From: Gammaproteobacteria bacterium
Lineage (GTDB): Bacteria > Pseudomonadota > Gammaproteobacteria > Chromatiales > Chromatiaceae
Direction of reading: 5' to 3'
NCBI GenBank assembly: GCA_006227775.1
Contig: SBFV01000119.1
Span: 1 to 7,177 of the forward strand
Length of the DNA: 7,177 nt
The notes beneath the pieces were generated by a model that worked only from the letters and a program-made list of their open reading frames with translations, was not told the DNA's origin and ran no database searches. A program made the position numbers and the translations under genes. Within the stretch, counting starts at the first letter, position 1, and every line of letters starts with the position of its first letter. This document shows, piece by piece, positions 1-6,204 of the stretch.

Positions 1-684
1 CAAAAACCTGAGGCGGAGGAGGCCTCCGAGGACAAGGCGGGCGAGCGACAGGGCGCCGAACGACCCCCAGAGCAAACCCCGGAGGCCGATGGCGGTACGG
101 AGGAGCAGAAGCCGGAGGCCGGTGGCGGTACCGAAGAACAGCCACAGCCGGAGGCCAAAGCGGGCGAGAAGGACCAGGAGGAGACCGCTACCGGGGGGGA
201 GCGGGAGCGTCAGCCCGAAGATGTTGGCCGGGGTGAGCCCCAGCCAGAGGCCGAGACTGGCCAGGGTAAGGCACCGGAACCGGAGCAGAAGGCTCAGGGC
301 CAGGCCGAGGAGCCGCGGGAGGGTGAAGGCAAGCAGGGCCCCGGTGAGCAGGATCGCCCCCCGCAGGGCGGCGGCTCCGGTGAGCGCCCCCCGGAGGAGC
401 CCGGCATGACGCCTCCGCCCAGCGCCCCCGAGCCTGGCAGCGCCGCGGCGGTGGAACAGTTCGACCAGTTGGGCGAGCAGCCGACCCTGGATGCCGGCGA
501 GGGTTCCGCCGTTGGCGCCCTCGGTGGTCAGCCCAGCTCCGGCCCCGGCGCCGGCATCCTCGAACAGCGCCTGCGCCAGGTGGAGGGCGACCCTTCGGAT
601 CTGATCCGCAACCAGTTCCTGATCGAAGAGATGCGCCAACTCCGCGCCTCCGGCGGCACGCCGCGCGAGACGCGGCCCTGGTGA
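1..684 (+). CDS. VWA/TPR Bat-family membrane protein (BatB/BatC-like), C-terminal part only
   Basis: This frame is open from the first base to a TGA at 682-684, giving 227 visible codons; the start, and any VWA domain, membrane helices and TPRs, would lie left of the window. Visible residues 1 to about 145 are low-complexity, rich in Glu, Gln, Pro and Gly with scattered Lys/Arg, and include a tandem 11-codon repeat. Residues 145-190 are Gly/Ala/Pro-rich. The end (residues 188-215) returns to ordered, amphipathic sequence with the core VEGDPSDLIRNQF followed by an Glu/Arg-rich helix. This resembles the conserved tail of gammaproteobacterial VWA-TPR proteins of the Bat cluster (L-x-Q-V/I-x-x-D-P-x-x-L-L-R-x-x-F). 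The next gene is batD, 13 nt downstream in the same direction, which strongly supports the assignment. Bat proteins are thought to act at the envelope with a MoxR AAA ATPase; their exact role is unsettled. The acidic tail is unusually long. Family identity is fairly sure, the exact BatB/BatC name less so. Confidence 0.8.
   Translation, partial: QKPEAEEASEDKAGERQGAERPPEQTPEADGGTEEQKPEAGGGTEEQPQPEAKAGEKDQEETATGGERERQPEDVGRGEPQPEAETGQGKAPEPEQKAQGQAEEPREGEGKQGPGEQDRPPQGGGSGERPPEEPGMTPPPSAPEPGSAAAVEQFDQLGEQPTLDAGEGSAVGALGGQPSSGPGAGILEQRLRQVEGDPSDLIRNQFLIEEMRQLRASGGTPRETRPW
79..144 (+). repeat. Tandem 33-bp (11-codon) repeat, two copies, in the VWA protein tail
   Basis: Two adjacent 33-bp units begin with CCGGAGGCC at 79 and 112. 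They encode PEADGGTEEQK and PEAGGGTEEQP, and a third start of the motif (QPEA) follows. The copies differ at several third positions, so this is an in-frame expansion that has since drifted. It lies inside the acidic low-complexity region and keeps the reading frame. Confidence 0.8.
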
Positions 685-697
685 CGGCGGGATTGCC

Positions 698-2962
698 ATG
701 AGTGCGAGATTTCTGCCGATGTTCAATAGGAACCCGCCCCTGGGGCGCGCGACCTGGCTGGCGGTGGCGGCGGTCCTGGGAGGGGGTGCCCTTTGGGGCG
801 GTCCGATCCCCGGAGGTGGCGAGGCTTGGGCCCAAGCCCAGGGACAGTATCCGCCCTGGGGTTATGGCGGCCCCTACGCCCCCCCCGCCTTTCAGTACCG
901 GCCCCAGGAATCCAGCAATGCCCGGGGGGTGCCGCCCACGCCGAGCTATGGCCAGCAACCAGGGGCGGTACCGCCCCCAACGACCCAGGGTCAGCCAATG
1001 GGAGGGATGCCCCCGGCATTGACCTATGGTCAGCCACCGGGCCCTATGCCACCGGCAGCGGCTTATGGTCAGCCACCGGGCGCGTTGCCCCCGCAATCCA
1101 CCTATGGCCAGCCACCCGGGGCGATGCCTTACGGTTACCCGTCCCCGGTCCCCGGCCCCTGGGGTGGCTACCCGCCACCGGCTCCGCCGACCGCCATGCC
1201 CTGGACGGCTCCGCCAGCCAGCGTCACATCGCCACCGCCCAGTTCCCCGGCTACCGGGCAGGCGCAGTCCTGGCCTCCGGCAACCTCGTTCCCTCCGTCG
1301 CAAGCCCCCGCCAAGGCAACGGCGGAAGGGGTCCCCGCATCACCGGCGCACCCCCAGGCCCAGTCTGCCCCCCCGACGATGAGCCCGGGCGCGGTCTCGG
1401 CACCCCTCAGCCCCGGGATGAGCGGTTTTTCCTTCGGTACCCCGCCGGGCTGGGGCATGACCGGCCCCGGCGCTTCCGGCGCGCCCTACGCCGGCCTCCC
1501 TGGCGGTTCCTATGGCTCCCCCTGGGGCCAGGGGGGCACAGGCGCCACCACTGGGCGCACCCCGCGGCTGGAGGTGGAGCTGAAGGAGCGCCAGCCCTAT
1601 GTCCAGGAAAACGTCCTGCTGCATCTGCGGGTTGTCAGCGACCAGAATCTGGCCACCGCCACCCCGGAACTGACCAGCACCAACGACCTGATCGTACAGA
1701 AACTGGACAGCACCAAGGCGGGTACCCGCGGCACCCCGGATGGCCGCCGTGAGGTGCTGACCGAATTCGTCTATGTCCTCACCCCGTTGCGTGCCGGCGA
1801 CGTGAGCCTGCCACCCCTGAAGGTGACGGGGGAGACCGCCAGCGATGCCTTTGGCTTCGGCCGCCAGCGTTTCGAGGCCACCGGGGGGGAAGGGACCCGT
1901 CTGGAGGTGCGGCCGGCCTTGAGCAGCGTCCAGCCTTGGCTGCCCCTGCGTTCCCTGGTCCTCAAGGCCAGCCTGGACGGTGGCGAGGAGATTCGCGCCG
2001 GGGAGCCCGTCGCGCTGGTCCTGGAACTCCGGGCCGTAGGCGCCATGGGCAATCAGTTGCCCAGCCTGGAACCCTTGCTGGTTTCTCCCGATTACCGCGT
2101 TTACCGGGAACAGACCCACACCGAAGCCAAGGTGTCTCCGGATGGAGATCGCCTGGAGGGCGCCCGCATCGAGCATTACACCCTGGTGCCACGGGATGGG
2201 GGTCGGGTGCGTCTGCCGGAGATTCGCATCCCCTGGTACAACGTCGCCACCGGCAGCCGCGATTGGGCCAGCCTGCCCCTGGGGCTCGGGGGAAGCAATG
2301 CCGCGGGGGATGAATCCTTGCTTTTCCGCGAGGACGCTGGCTTCATCTGGCTCAGTCTCGCCGCCCTCTTGCTACCCCTGCTCGGCTTCGGTATTGGTCT
2401 CTGGTATCGCGGACGTCTGTTGTCCCCCCTGGAACCGGGACAGGATTCCATCGGCGCGCGCCTTGGGCGTGGTGCCCGCGCCGCCGCGGTCGCCGCCGGG
2501 CGGGGCTGGGTGCAGGTCCGCGGCCGTTTGCATCCGGCGCCAGTCCTGGCGCGTCTGCGACAGGCCCAGCAAAGGCTGCTGCCAGCTTCGAGCCGTTTCC
2601 TGTCCTGCCTGAGCGCCGCCAATCGGGAGCAGGACCCCGCGATCTGGGCGCGACGCTTCCAGGATCAGGCCTGCCGCCTTCTCCCCTCGGGTCCCCTCAG
2701 GGCCCAGCCGGGTTCCCTCCCTGGCCTCGCCGGCCAGCTTCAGCGGCTGCGGCCCGGCGCCGACCCGGCCCAGCTCAGCCGGCTGCTGCGCCAACTGGAT
2801 GGCGCCCTCTATGGTGGCCAGGACATCGACTTCCCCCGTTGGAAGAAGGAGTTCGCCCGGCAGCTCAGCCGGACCCAGGGACTGTTGGGTTATCGCCACC
2901 GCCCCCTGCTGCGCGTCGAACGCCCCCTTCTGCCGGAGCTCAACCCCCGCCCCTCCTCGTAG
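698..2962 (+). CDS. batD: BatD family protein (oxygen-tolerance/Bat cluster) with Pro-rich repeat N-terminus
   Basis: This 754-residue protein has a hydrophobic signal segment at about residues 17-40 and a likely signal peptidase site after AWA at residue 45. Residues 46-289 are Pro/Gly/Gln/Ser/Ala-rich and include five 13-residue repeats. Residues 291-530 are beta-rich BatD-type domains: LEVELKERQPYVQENV opens one, and a second begins near residue 420 (LVLKASLDGGEEIRAGEPV). A single membrane helix spans about 549-570 and is followed by positive residues, leaving a C-terminal region (571-754) of about 180 residues presumed cytoplasmic. The end (LLPELNPRPSS) resembles the usual LPPLNP-type end of BatD, so the 3' end looks intact. 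The ATG at 698 has GGCGGGA at 686-692 in front of it; the ATG at 719 is an alternative that also keeps the signal peptide. The gene follows the VWA protein by 13 nt, so the two are probably cotranscribed. BatD is an exported, membrane-anchored partner of the VWA proteins in the Bat system; its biochemistry is not established. The odd feature is the N-terminus, where the family usually has a folded beta domain. Confidence 0.9.
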   Translation: MSARFLPMFNRNPPLGRATWLAVAAVLGGGALWGGPIPGGGEAWAQAQGQYPPWGYGGPYAPPAFQYRPQESSNARGVPPTPSYGQQPGAVPPPTTQGQPMGGMPPALTYGQPPGPMPPAAAYGQPPGALPPQSTYGQPPGAMPYGYPSPVPGPWGGYPPPAPPTAMPWTAPPASVTSPPPSSPATGQAQSWPPATSFPPSQAPAKATAEGVPASPAHPQAQSAPPTMSPGAVSAPLSPGMSGFSFGTPPGWGMTGPGASGAPYAGLPGGSYGSPWGQGGTGATTGRTPRLEVELKERQPYVQENVLLHLRVVSDQNLATATPELTSTNDLIVQKLDSTKAGTRGTPDGRREVLTEFVYVLTPLRAGDVSLPPLKVTGETASDAFGFGRQRFEATGGEGTRLEVRPALSSVQPWLPLRSLVLKASLDGGEEIRAGEPVALVLELRAVGAMGNQLPSLEPLLVSPDYRVYREQTHTEAKVSPDGDRLEGARIEHYTLVPRDGGRVRLPEIRIPWYNVATGSRDWASLPLGLGGSNAAGDESLLFREDAGFIWLSLAALLLPLLGFGIGLWYRGRLLSPLEPGQDSIGARLGRGARAAAVAAGRGWVQVRGRLHPAPVLARLRQAQQRLLPASSRFLSCLSAANREQDPAIWARRFQDQACRLLPSGPLRAQPGSLPGLAGQLQRLRPGADPAQLSRLLRQLDGALYGGQDIDFPRWKKEFARQLSRTQGLLGYRHRPLLRVERPLLPELNPRPSS
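947..1141 (+). repeat. Five tandem 39-bp repeats (13 codons) in batD
   Basis: Units start at 947, 986, 1025, 1064 and 1103, each exactly 39 bp apart, and encode residues 84-148. The consensus is Y-G-Q-P-P-G-A-M-P-P-x-x-T/A. The second unit has Gln in place of Tyr, and the last one breaks down after A-M-P. The third and fourth units are closest in DNA (shared TATGGTCAGCCACCGGGC). The 39 bp before the first unit (908-946) encode a degenerate match limited to its second half (GVPPTPS). The period is a multiple of three, so gain or loss of units would not shift the frame. Confidence 0.9.
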
Positions 2963-2972
2963 CGGCCGGCAA

Positions 2973-3152
2973 TTGGACCCCCTGGTCCCGCATGGACATT
3001 GCTACGCCCTGCGTCGGGAGGGCAAGTCGATCCTGGTCCTGCGCTTCGCGGACCCGGATCGGGCCATCCAGGTCCGCGCCGCCGCGGGTCTGCGCGGGAC
3101 GGCGGCGCAGGAGCTGTTCAGCCACCTGACCGAGCCCAATTTTGAAGAGTAA
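2973..3152 (+). CDS. Short ORF resembling the C-terminal end of a tandem ACT-domain protein; probable remnant
   Basis: From a TTG at 2973 to the TAA at 3150 this encodes 59 residues, starting 10 nt after the batD stop and ending 7 nt before the paaK ATG. About 50 of 59 codons end in G or C, matching the neighbouring genes, so it has been under coding constraint. The sequence CYALRREGKSILVLRF, then ADPDRA, then AAAGLRGTAAQELFSHL, follows from memory the last half of the second ACT domain in the roughly 140-residue tandem-ACT proteins often encoded beside paaK (pattern Y-A-x(4)-GKAVLVFR-x-EDPEKAIEVLKENGI-x(3)-SEEEVY). ACT domains are small ligand-binding regulatory folds. Here the whole first domain and the first strand and helix of the second are absent, and in-frame sequence upstream lies inside batD and looks nothing like ACT. 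No good ribosome site precedes the TTG. It is either a 5'-truncated pseudogene or a small protein read by coupling to batD. Confidence 0.5.
   Translation: MDPLVPHGHCYALRREGKSILVLRFADPDRAIQVRAAAGLRGTAAQELFSHLTEPNFEE
3144..3149 (+). promoter_or_regulatory. Likely ribosome binding site for paaK
   Basis: GAAGAG lies 10 nt before the ATG at 3160 and overlaps the last codons of the short ACT-like ORF. It favours the ATG at 3160 over the in-frame TTG at 3142, which has no purine-rich site at a useful distance. The overlap suggests translation of the two frames is linked. Confidence 0.4.
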
Positions 3153-3159
3153 GCGACTC

Positions 3160-4482
3160 ATGCCCAGCACCGGCTTCGCCAGCGACAACCGCATCTACGA
3201 TCCCGCGGAAACCCTGCCGCGCCCTGAACTGGAGGCCCTGCAACTGGAGCGGCTGCGCGCCCTGGTCGAGCGGGTCGCCCAGGTCCCCTTTTATCGCGCT
3301 CATCTTGGCCGGCATGACATCGGCCCCCGCGGCATCCGCTCCCTGGACGACCTCCGGCGCCTGCCCTTCACCACCAAGGCCGATCTGCGTCAGCATCAAC
3401 CCCTGGGCTTCCTGGCGGTGCCGCGCGCGGAAGTGGCGCGCATCCACGGCTCCTCCGGGACCACCGGGCGGCCGACCTTCGTCGCCTACACGGCGCGGGA
3501 CCTCCAGACCTGGGCCGGGCTCTGCGCCCGCTTCCTGGTGGCGGGGGGGCTAAGGCCGGAGCACACGGTGCAGATCGCCTTCGGCTTCGGGCTCTTCACC
3601 GGCGGCTTCGGCCTCCACTACGGGGTCGAGCGGGTCGGGGCGGCCGTCATCCCCGCCGCCTCCGGCAACACCCGGCGGCAGCTCGACATCATGCGCGAGA
3701 TCAACCCCGAGGTCCTGGTCTGCACCCCCAGCTATGCCCTGACCATCGCCGATGGCGCTCGCGAACTGGGGATCGATCCGCGCTCCCTGTCCCTGCGCTT
3801 CGGCCACTTCGGGGGCGAGCCCTGGACCGAGGACATGCGCCGGGAGATCGAGGATCAGCTCGACATCCAGGCCTTCAACAACTATGGCCTCTCGGAGATC
3901 ATCGGCCCCGGGGTCAGCGGCGAGTGCGCCGCCCGCACCGGCATGCACATCCAGGAGGACCACTTCCTGGTCGAGTGCCTGGACCCGGAGACCCTGGAGC
4001 CGGTACCCGAAGGCGAGCCGGGCGAACTGGTCATCACCACCCTGACCCGCGAGGCCTGGCCGATGCTGCGCTACCGTACCCGCGACATCGCTCGCCTGTG
4101 GCGCGACCCCTGCCCCTGCGGGCGCACCACCATCCGCATGAGCCGCGTCGCCGGGCGCAGCGATGACATGCTCATCATCCGCGGGGTCAACGTCTTCCCC
4201 TCCCAGATCGAGGAGGCCCTGCTGCGGGTGGAGGGCACCAGCCCCCATTACCTCATCGAGGTCGATCGCCCCGGCACCCTGGACCGGGTCAGGGTCCAGG
4301 TGGAGATCCGCCCCGAGCTCTTCTCCGATCGCATGGAGCGCATGCCGACCCTGCGCGATCGCATCGCCCGCGAGATCCACGCCCTCGCCGGCATCCGCGC
4401 GGAGGTGGAACTGGTGGAACCGCGCAGCATCGAACGCTTCGCCGGCAAGGCCAAGCGGGTGGTGGACTTGCGCCGGCTGTAA
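3160..4482 (+). CDS. paaK: Phenylacetate-CoA ligase (adenylate-forming, PaaK family)
   Basis: This 440-residue protein has the usual length for PaaK. It would convert phenylacetate (or a related aryl acid), ATP and CoA to the aryl-CoA thioester, AMP and pyrophosphate in the cytoplasm. Visible ANL-superfamily motifs are the phosphate-binding loop HGSSGTTGRPT (SSGTTG at residues 98-103), the aromatic adenine-site motif YGLSE (242-246) followed by the PaaK-typical IIGPGVSGEC, the ribose-contacting YRTRD (D309), and the hinge and C-terminal lid GRSDDMLIIRGVNVFPSQIEE (D335 onward). A CPCGRT element precedes the hinge, as in many PaaK proteins. All motifs look intact, so the enzyme should be active. 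The ATG at 3160 is chosen over a TTG at 3142 because of the GAAGAG site and because the TTG would overlap the upstream ORF. No other phenylacetate genes (paaABCDE, paaG, paaZ) or indolepyruvate:ferredoxin oxidoreductase genes are in the window, so the exact substrate is open. Transcription is probably read-through from the bat side, since no separate promoter is obvious. Confidence 0.93.
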   Translation: MPSTGFASDNRIYDPAETLPRPELEALQLERLRALVERVAQVPFYRAHLGRHDIGPRGIRSLDDLRRLPFTTKADLRQHQPLGFLAVPRAEVARIHGSSGTTGRPTFVAYTARDLQTWAGLCARFLVAGGLRPEHTVQIAFGFGLFTGGFGLHYGVERVGAAVIPAASGNTRRQLDIMREINPEVLVCTPSYALTIADGARELGIDPRSLSLRFGHFGGEPWTEDMRREIEDQLDIQAFNNYGLSEIIGPGVSGECAARTGMHIQEDHFLVECLDPETLEPVPEGEPGELVITTLTREAWPMLRYRTRDIARLWRDPCPCGRTTIRMSRVAGRSDDMLIIRGVNVFPSQIEEALLRVEGTSPHYLIEVDRPGTLDRVRVQVEIRPELFSDRMERMPTLRDRIAREIHALAGIRAEVELVEPRSIERFAGKAKRVVDLRRL

Positions 4483-4502
4483 TGCCGTCCTGACCGGCGG
4501 GT

Positions 4503-4523
4503 GGTAGCGATATCTTCGCTGCC
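4503..4523 (+). terminator. Candidate stem-loop terminator after paaK
   Basis: GGTAGCGA, a TATCT loop and TCGCTGCC form an 8-bp stem with one T-G wobble, starting 20 nt after the paaK stop. Only two T residues follow before a GC-rich run, so this is not a classical intrinsic terminator; it may be a weak terminator or an RNA-stabilising hairpin. Confidence 0.35.
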
Positions 4524-4525
4524 TT

Positions 4526-4559
4526 GCCCTGGCGTTTGGACGGGTTATCGAACCAGGGC
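4526..4559. repeat. Inverted repeat in the paaK-pap convergent gap
   Basis: GCCCTGG at 4526-4532 and CCAGGGC at 4553-4559 are perfect 7-bp inverted copies around a 20-nt loop. A second pair, GCCACC (4572-4577) and GGTGGC (4602-4607), lies just to the right with a 24-nt loop. Both sit between two genes whose 3' ends face each other and could slow polymerase from either side, but neither has a T-tract. The rest of the 4483-4662 gap shows no convincing coding sequence. Confidence 0.35.
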
Positions 4560-4662
4560 GCAAGCACCCATGCCACCTAGGCGCCAGCGCGGAACCCAAG
4601 CGGTGGCCTCGGGCAGGACCTGCTTGCCAACAGGGTGAAGGGGTAGCCCATCCGCCGAAACC

Positions 4663-6138
4663 CTATAAGGCATCCTCCAGGCGCTGGCAGATGGTGCGGA
4701 GGATTTTGACCCGGGCGAAATACTTATCCTCGGCCTCGACCAGGGTCCAGGGGGCACCGCCGGTGCTGGTGCGGTCGACCAGGTCGCACACGGCCTGGTG
4801 ATAAAGGTCCCACTTCTCGCGGTTGCGCCAGTCCTCGGCGGTGATCTTGAAGCGCTTGAAGGGCACCTGCTCCCGTTCCTGGAAACGGCGCAACTGCTCC
4901 TCTTGGCTGATCTGCAGCCAGAATTTGACCAGGATCACGCCGTCCTGGTGCAGTTCGTGCTCGAAGTCGTTGATCTCGGCATAAGCACGCAGCCAGTCCG
5001 CCTCGCCGCACAGCCCCTCGACCCGCTCGACCAGCACCCGCCCGTACCAGGTGCGGTCGAAGAGGGTCAGCCGGCCCTTGCGCGGAATGTACCGCCAGAA
5101 GCGCCACAGATAGGGCTGGGCGCGCTCCTCCTCGGTGGGGGCGGCGACGGGCACCACCTGATACTGGCGCGGGTCGAGGGCCGCCGTCACCCGGCGGATG
5201 GCGCCCCCCTTGCCGGCGGCATCCTGGCCCTCGAAGGCCAGGATCAGGGCGCGCCGGCGGAACCGGTCCTGGCGGACCAGCTCGCCGAGACGTCCCTGCC
5301 ACTTGGCCAGTTGCGCCTCATAGTCCTCCCGCGTCCGCTTCTGGGTGAGGTCGAGGGCCGTCAGCACGTCCAGTTGGTCGATGTTCGGCACCATGGGCGG
5401 CGCCACCGGGAAGTTCTGATCCTGGGGGTCGGCCAGGCGTCGCAGCAGGGCGCCCAACAAGACGCTGCTCACTTGCAGCATCCGGTAGCGGTCGTCACTG
5501 CCGTCCACCACCACCCAGGGCGCCCAGGGGGTGTTGGTCAGTCGCAGCACATGGCCCGCCAGCTCCTGCAAGCGGTCGTAGCGCTTGTGCTGGCGCCAGT
5601 CATCCTTGGTCACCCGCCAGGCGGTGCGCGGATCTTTTTCCAGGGCGGCGAGCCGCTGGCGCTGCCCCTGCCGGGACAGATGGAACCAGAACTTGAGGAC
5701 CAGGGCCTCCTCGTTGACCAGCATGGCCTCGAAGCGGTTGATCTGGTCCAGGCGCTGATCGAGATCGGCGGCGGAGATCTTCCTGGCCAGGGCCTGCCCC
5801 AGGGGTTCGGTGTACCAGGAGTCGGCGAAGATGCCGATGCGGCCCTTGGGCGGCAGGACCCGCCAGAAGCGCCACAGGTAGGGCCGGTCCCGTTCCTCGT
5901 CGGTGGGGGCGCTGAAGGTCTGGGTGGACAGGAAGCGGGAGTCCAGCCATTCATGGAGCAGATTGATGATCTCGCTGGCGCCGGCGCCCGCGACGCCGCC
6001 GACCAGGATGATCACCGGAAATTTGGCCTGCTCGCGTAAATCGAACTGGGCGTCCAGCAACTCCTCGCGCAGCCGGGGTTCCCGTTCGCGAAAGGCCGCC
6101 TTGTCGATTTCGTGCCCCAGTTCCGCTGATTCAAACAT
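4663..6138 (-). CDS. pap: Polyphosphate:AMP phosphotransferase (two-domain class II PPK2)
   Basis: This 491-residue protein has two fused PPK2 domains, the usual architecture and length for polyphosphate:AMP phosphotransferase, which uses polyphosphate to turn AMP into ADP in the cytoplasm. The C-terminal domain (about 295-491) has an intact Walker A EGQDAAGKGG (D306, K310), the lid element PYLWRFWR (342-349) and the FDRTWYGRVLVERVEG motif (D361, R362). The N-terminal domain (about 40-235) aligns to it at a constant offset of 256 residues but has lost these residues: GGVAGAGAS replaces the Walker A, with A50, A54, A105 and D106 at the D306, K310, D361 and R362 positions. Catalysis is therefore expected in the C-terminal half, as known for the family, with the N-terminal half structural or regulatory. 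The ATG at 6138 has a good GGGAGA site (6144-6149). The gene lies 139 nt downstream of ygiQ on the same strand and faces paaK. It probably links polyphosphate stores to adenylate balance. No ppk1 or ppx gene is in the window. Confidence 0.95.
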   Translation of the reverse strand: MFESAELGHEIDKAAFREREPRLREELLDAQFDLREQAKFPVIILVGGVAGAGASEIINLLHEWLDSRFLSTQTFSAPTDEERDRPYLWRFWRVLPPKGRIGIFADSWYTEPLGQALARKISAADLDQRLDQINRFEAMLVNEEALVLKFWFHLSRQGQRQRLAALEKDPRTAWRVTKDDWRQHKRYDRLQELAGHVLRLTNTPWAPWVVVDGSDDRYRMLQVSSVLLGALLRRLADPQDQNFPVAPPMVPNIDQLDVLTALDLTQKRTREDYEAQLAKWQGRLGELVRQDRFRRRALILAFEGQDAAGKGGAIRRVTAALDPRQYQVVPVAAPTEEERAQPYLWRFWRYIPRKGRLTLFDRTWYGRVLVERVEGLCGEADWLRAYAEINDFEHELHQDGVILVKFWLQISQEEQLRRFQEREQVPFKRFKITAEDWRNREKWDLYHQAVCDLVDRTSTGGAPWTLVEAEDKYFARVKILRTICQRLEDAL

Positions 6139-6143
6139 CGCCG

Positions 6144-6149
6144 TCTCCC
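6144..6149 (-). promoter_or_regulatory. Ribosome binding site for pap
   Basis: On the minus strand GGGAGA lies 5 nt before the ATG at 6138. This is the strongest Shine-Dalgarno match in the window and fixes the pap start. Confidence 0.65.
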
Positions 6150-6186
6150 GCGGTCATCGCCGCCCGTGCTGACACCTCGCCCTACT

Positions 6187-6204
6187 GTCTATGCAAGTGT
6201 AGAC
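6187..6204. repeat. Short inverted repeat upstream of pap, possible operator
   Basis: GTCTA at 6187-6191 and TAGAC at 6200-6204 are perfect inverted copies separated by 8 nt, an 18-bp site about 50-65 nt before the pap start in the ygiQ-pap gap. The spacing would suit a dimeric DNA-binding protein. On the minus strand TACACT overlaps it (6196-6201) and could be a weak -10 element, but no convincing -35 sits upstream. Nothing else in the 6139-6277 gap stands out beyond a short GGCG-TTG-CGCC hairpin at 6209-6219. Confidence 0.25.

Noticed and set aside
188..1303. Long 371-codon open frame on the minus strand across the end of the VWA gene and the start of batD
   Set aside because: It is opposite two well-supported genes. 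Its Arg/Gly/Pro-rich protein and its repeated RARWLTI-type segments are the reverse reading of the 39-bp batD repeats, with no recognisable family.
1340..2176. 278-codon open frame on the minus strand inside batD
   Set aside because: It overlaps the conserved BatD domains, and its sequence is a reverse-reading artefact without family resemblance.
2799..2972. Upstream extension of the short ACT-like ORF to an ATG at 2799
   Set aside because: It would lie entirely inside the conserved C-terminus of batD, and the encoded Ser/Pro/Arg-rich residues bear no likeness to ACT sequence.
3142..3159. TTG at 3142 as the paaK start
   Set aside because: It overlaps the stop of the upstream ORF, lacks a placed ribosome site, and adds only six residues not expected in PaaK; the ATG at 3160 is better supported.
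3550..4599. 349-codon open frame on the minus strand opposite paaK
   Set aside because: The plus-strand frame has every ANL-superfamily motif. The minus-strand product is an Ala/Gly/Asp-rich composition artefact of the high-GC coding strand.
4545..4757. 70-codon minus-strand frame running from pap into the convergent gap
   Set aside because: It overlaps the end of pap in another frame, and the part in the gap shows no recognisable protein.
4798..6039. 413-codon open frame on the plus strand opposite pap
   Set aside because: It is the antisense shadow of a clear PPK2 gene; the lack of stops follows from GC-rich codons, and the protein has no recognisable domain.
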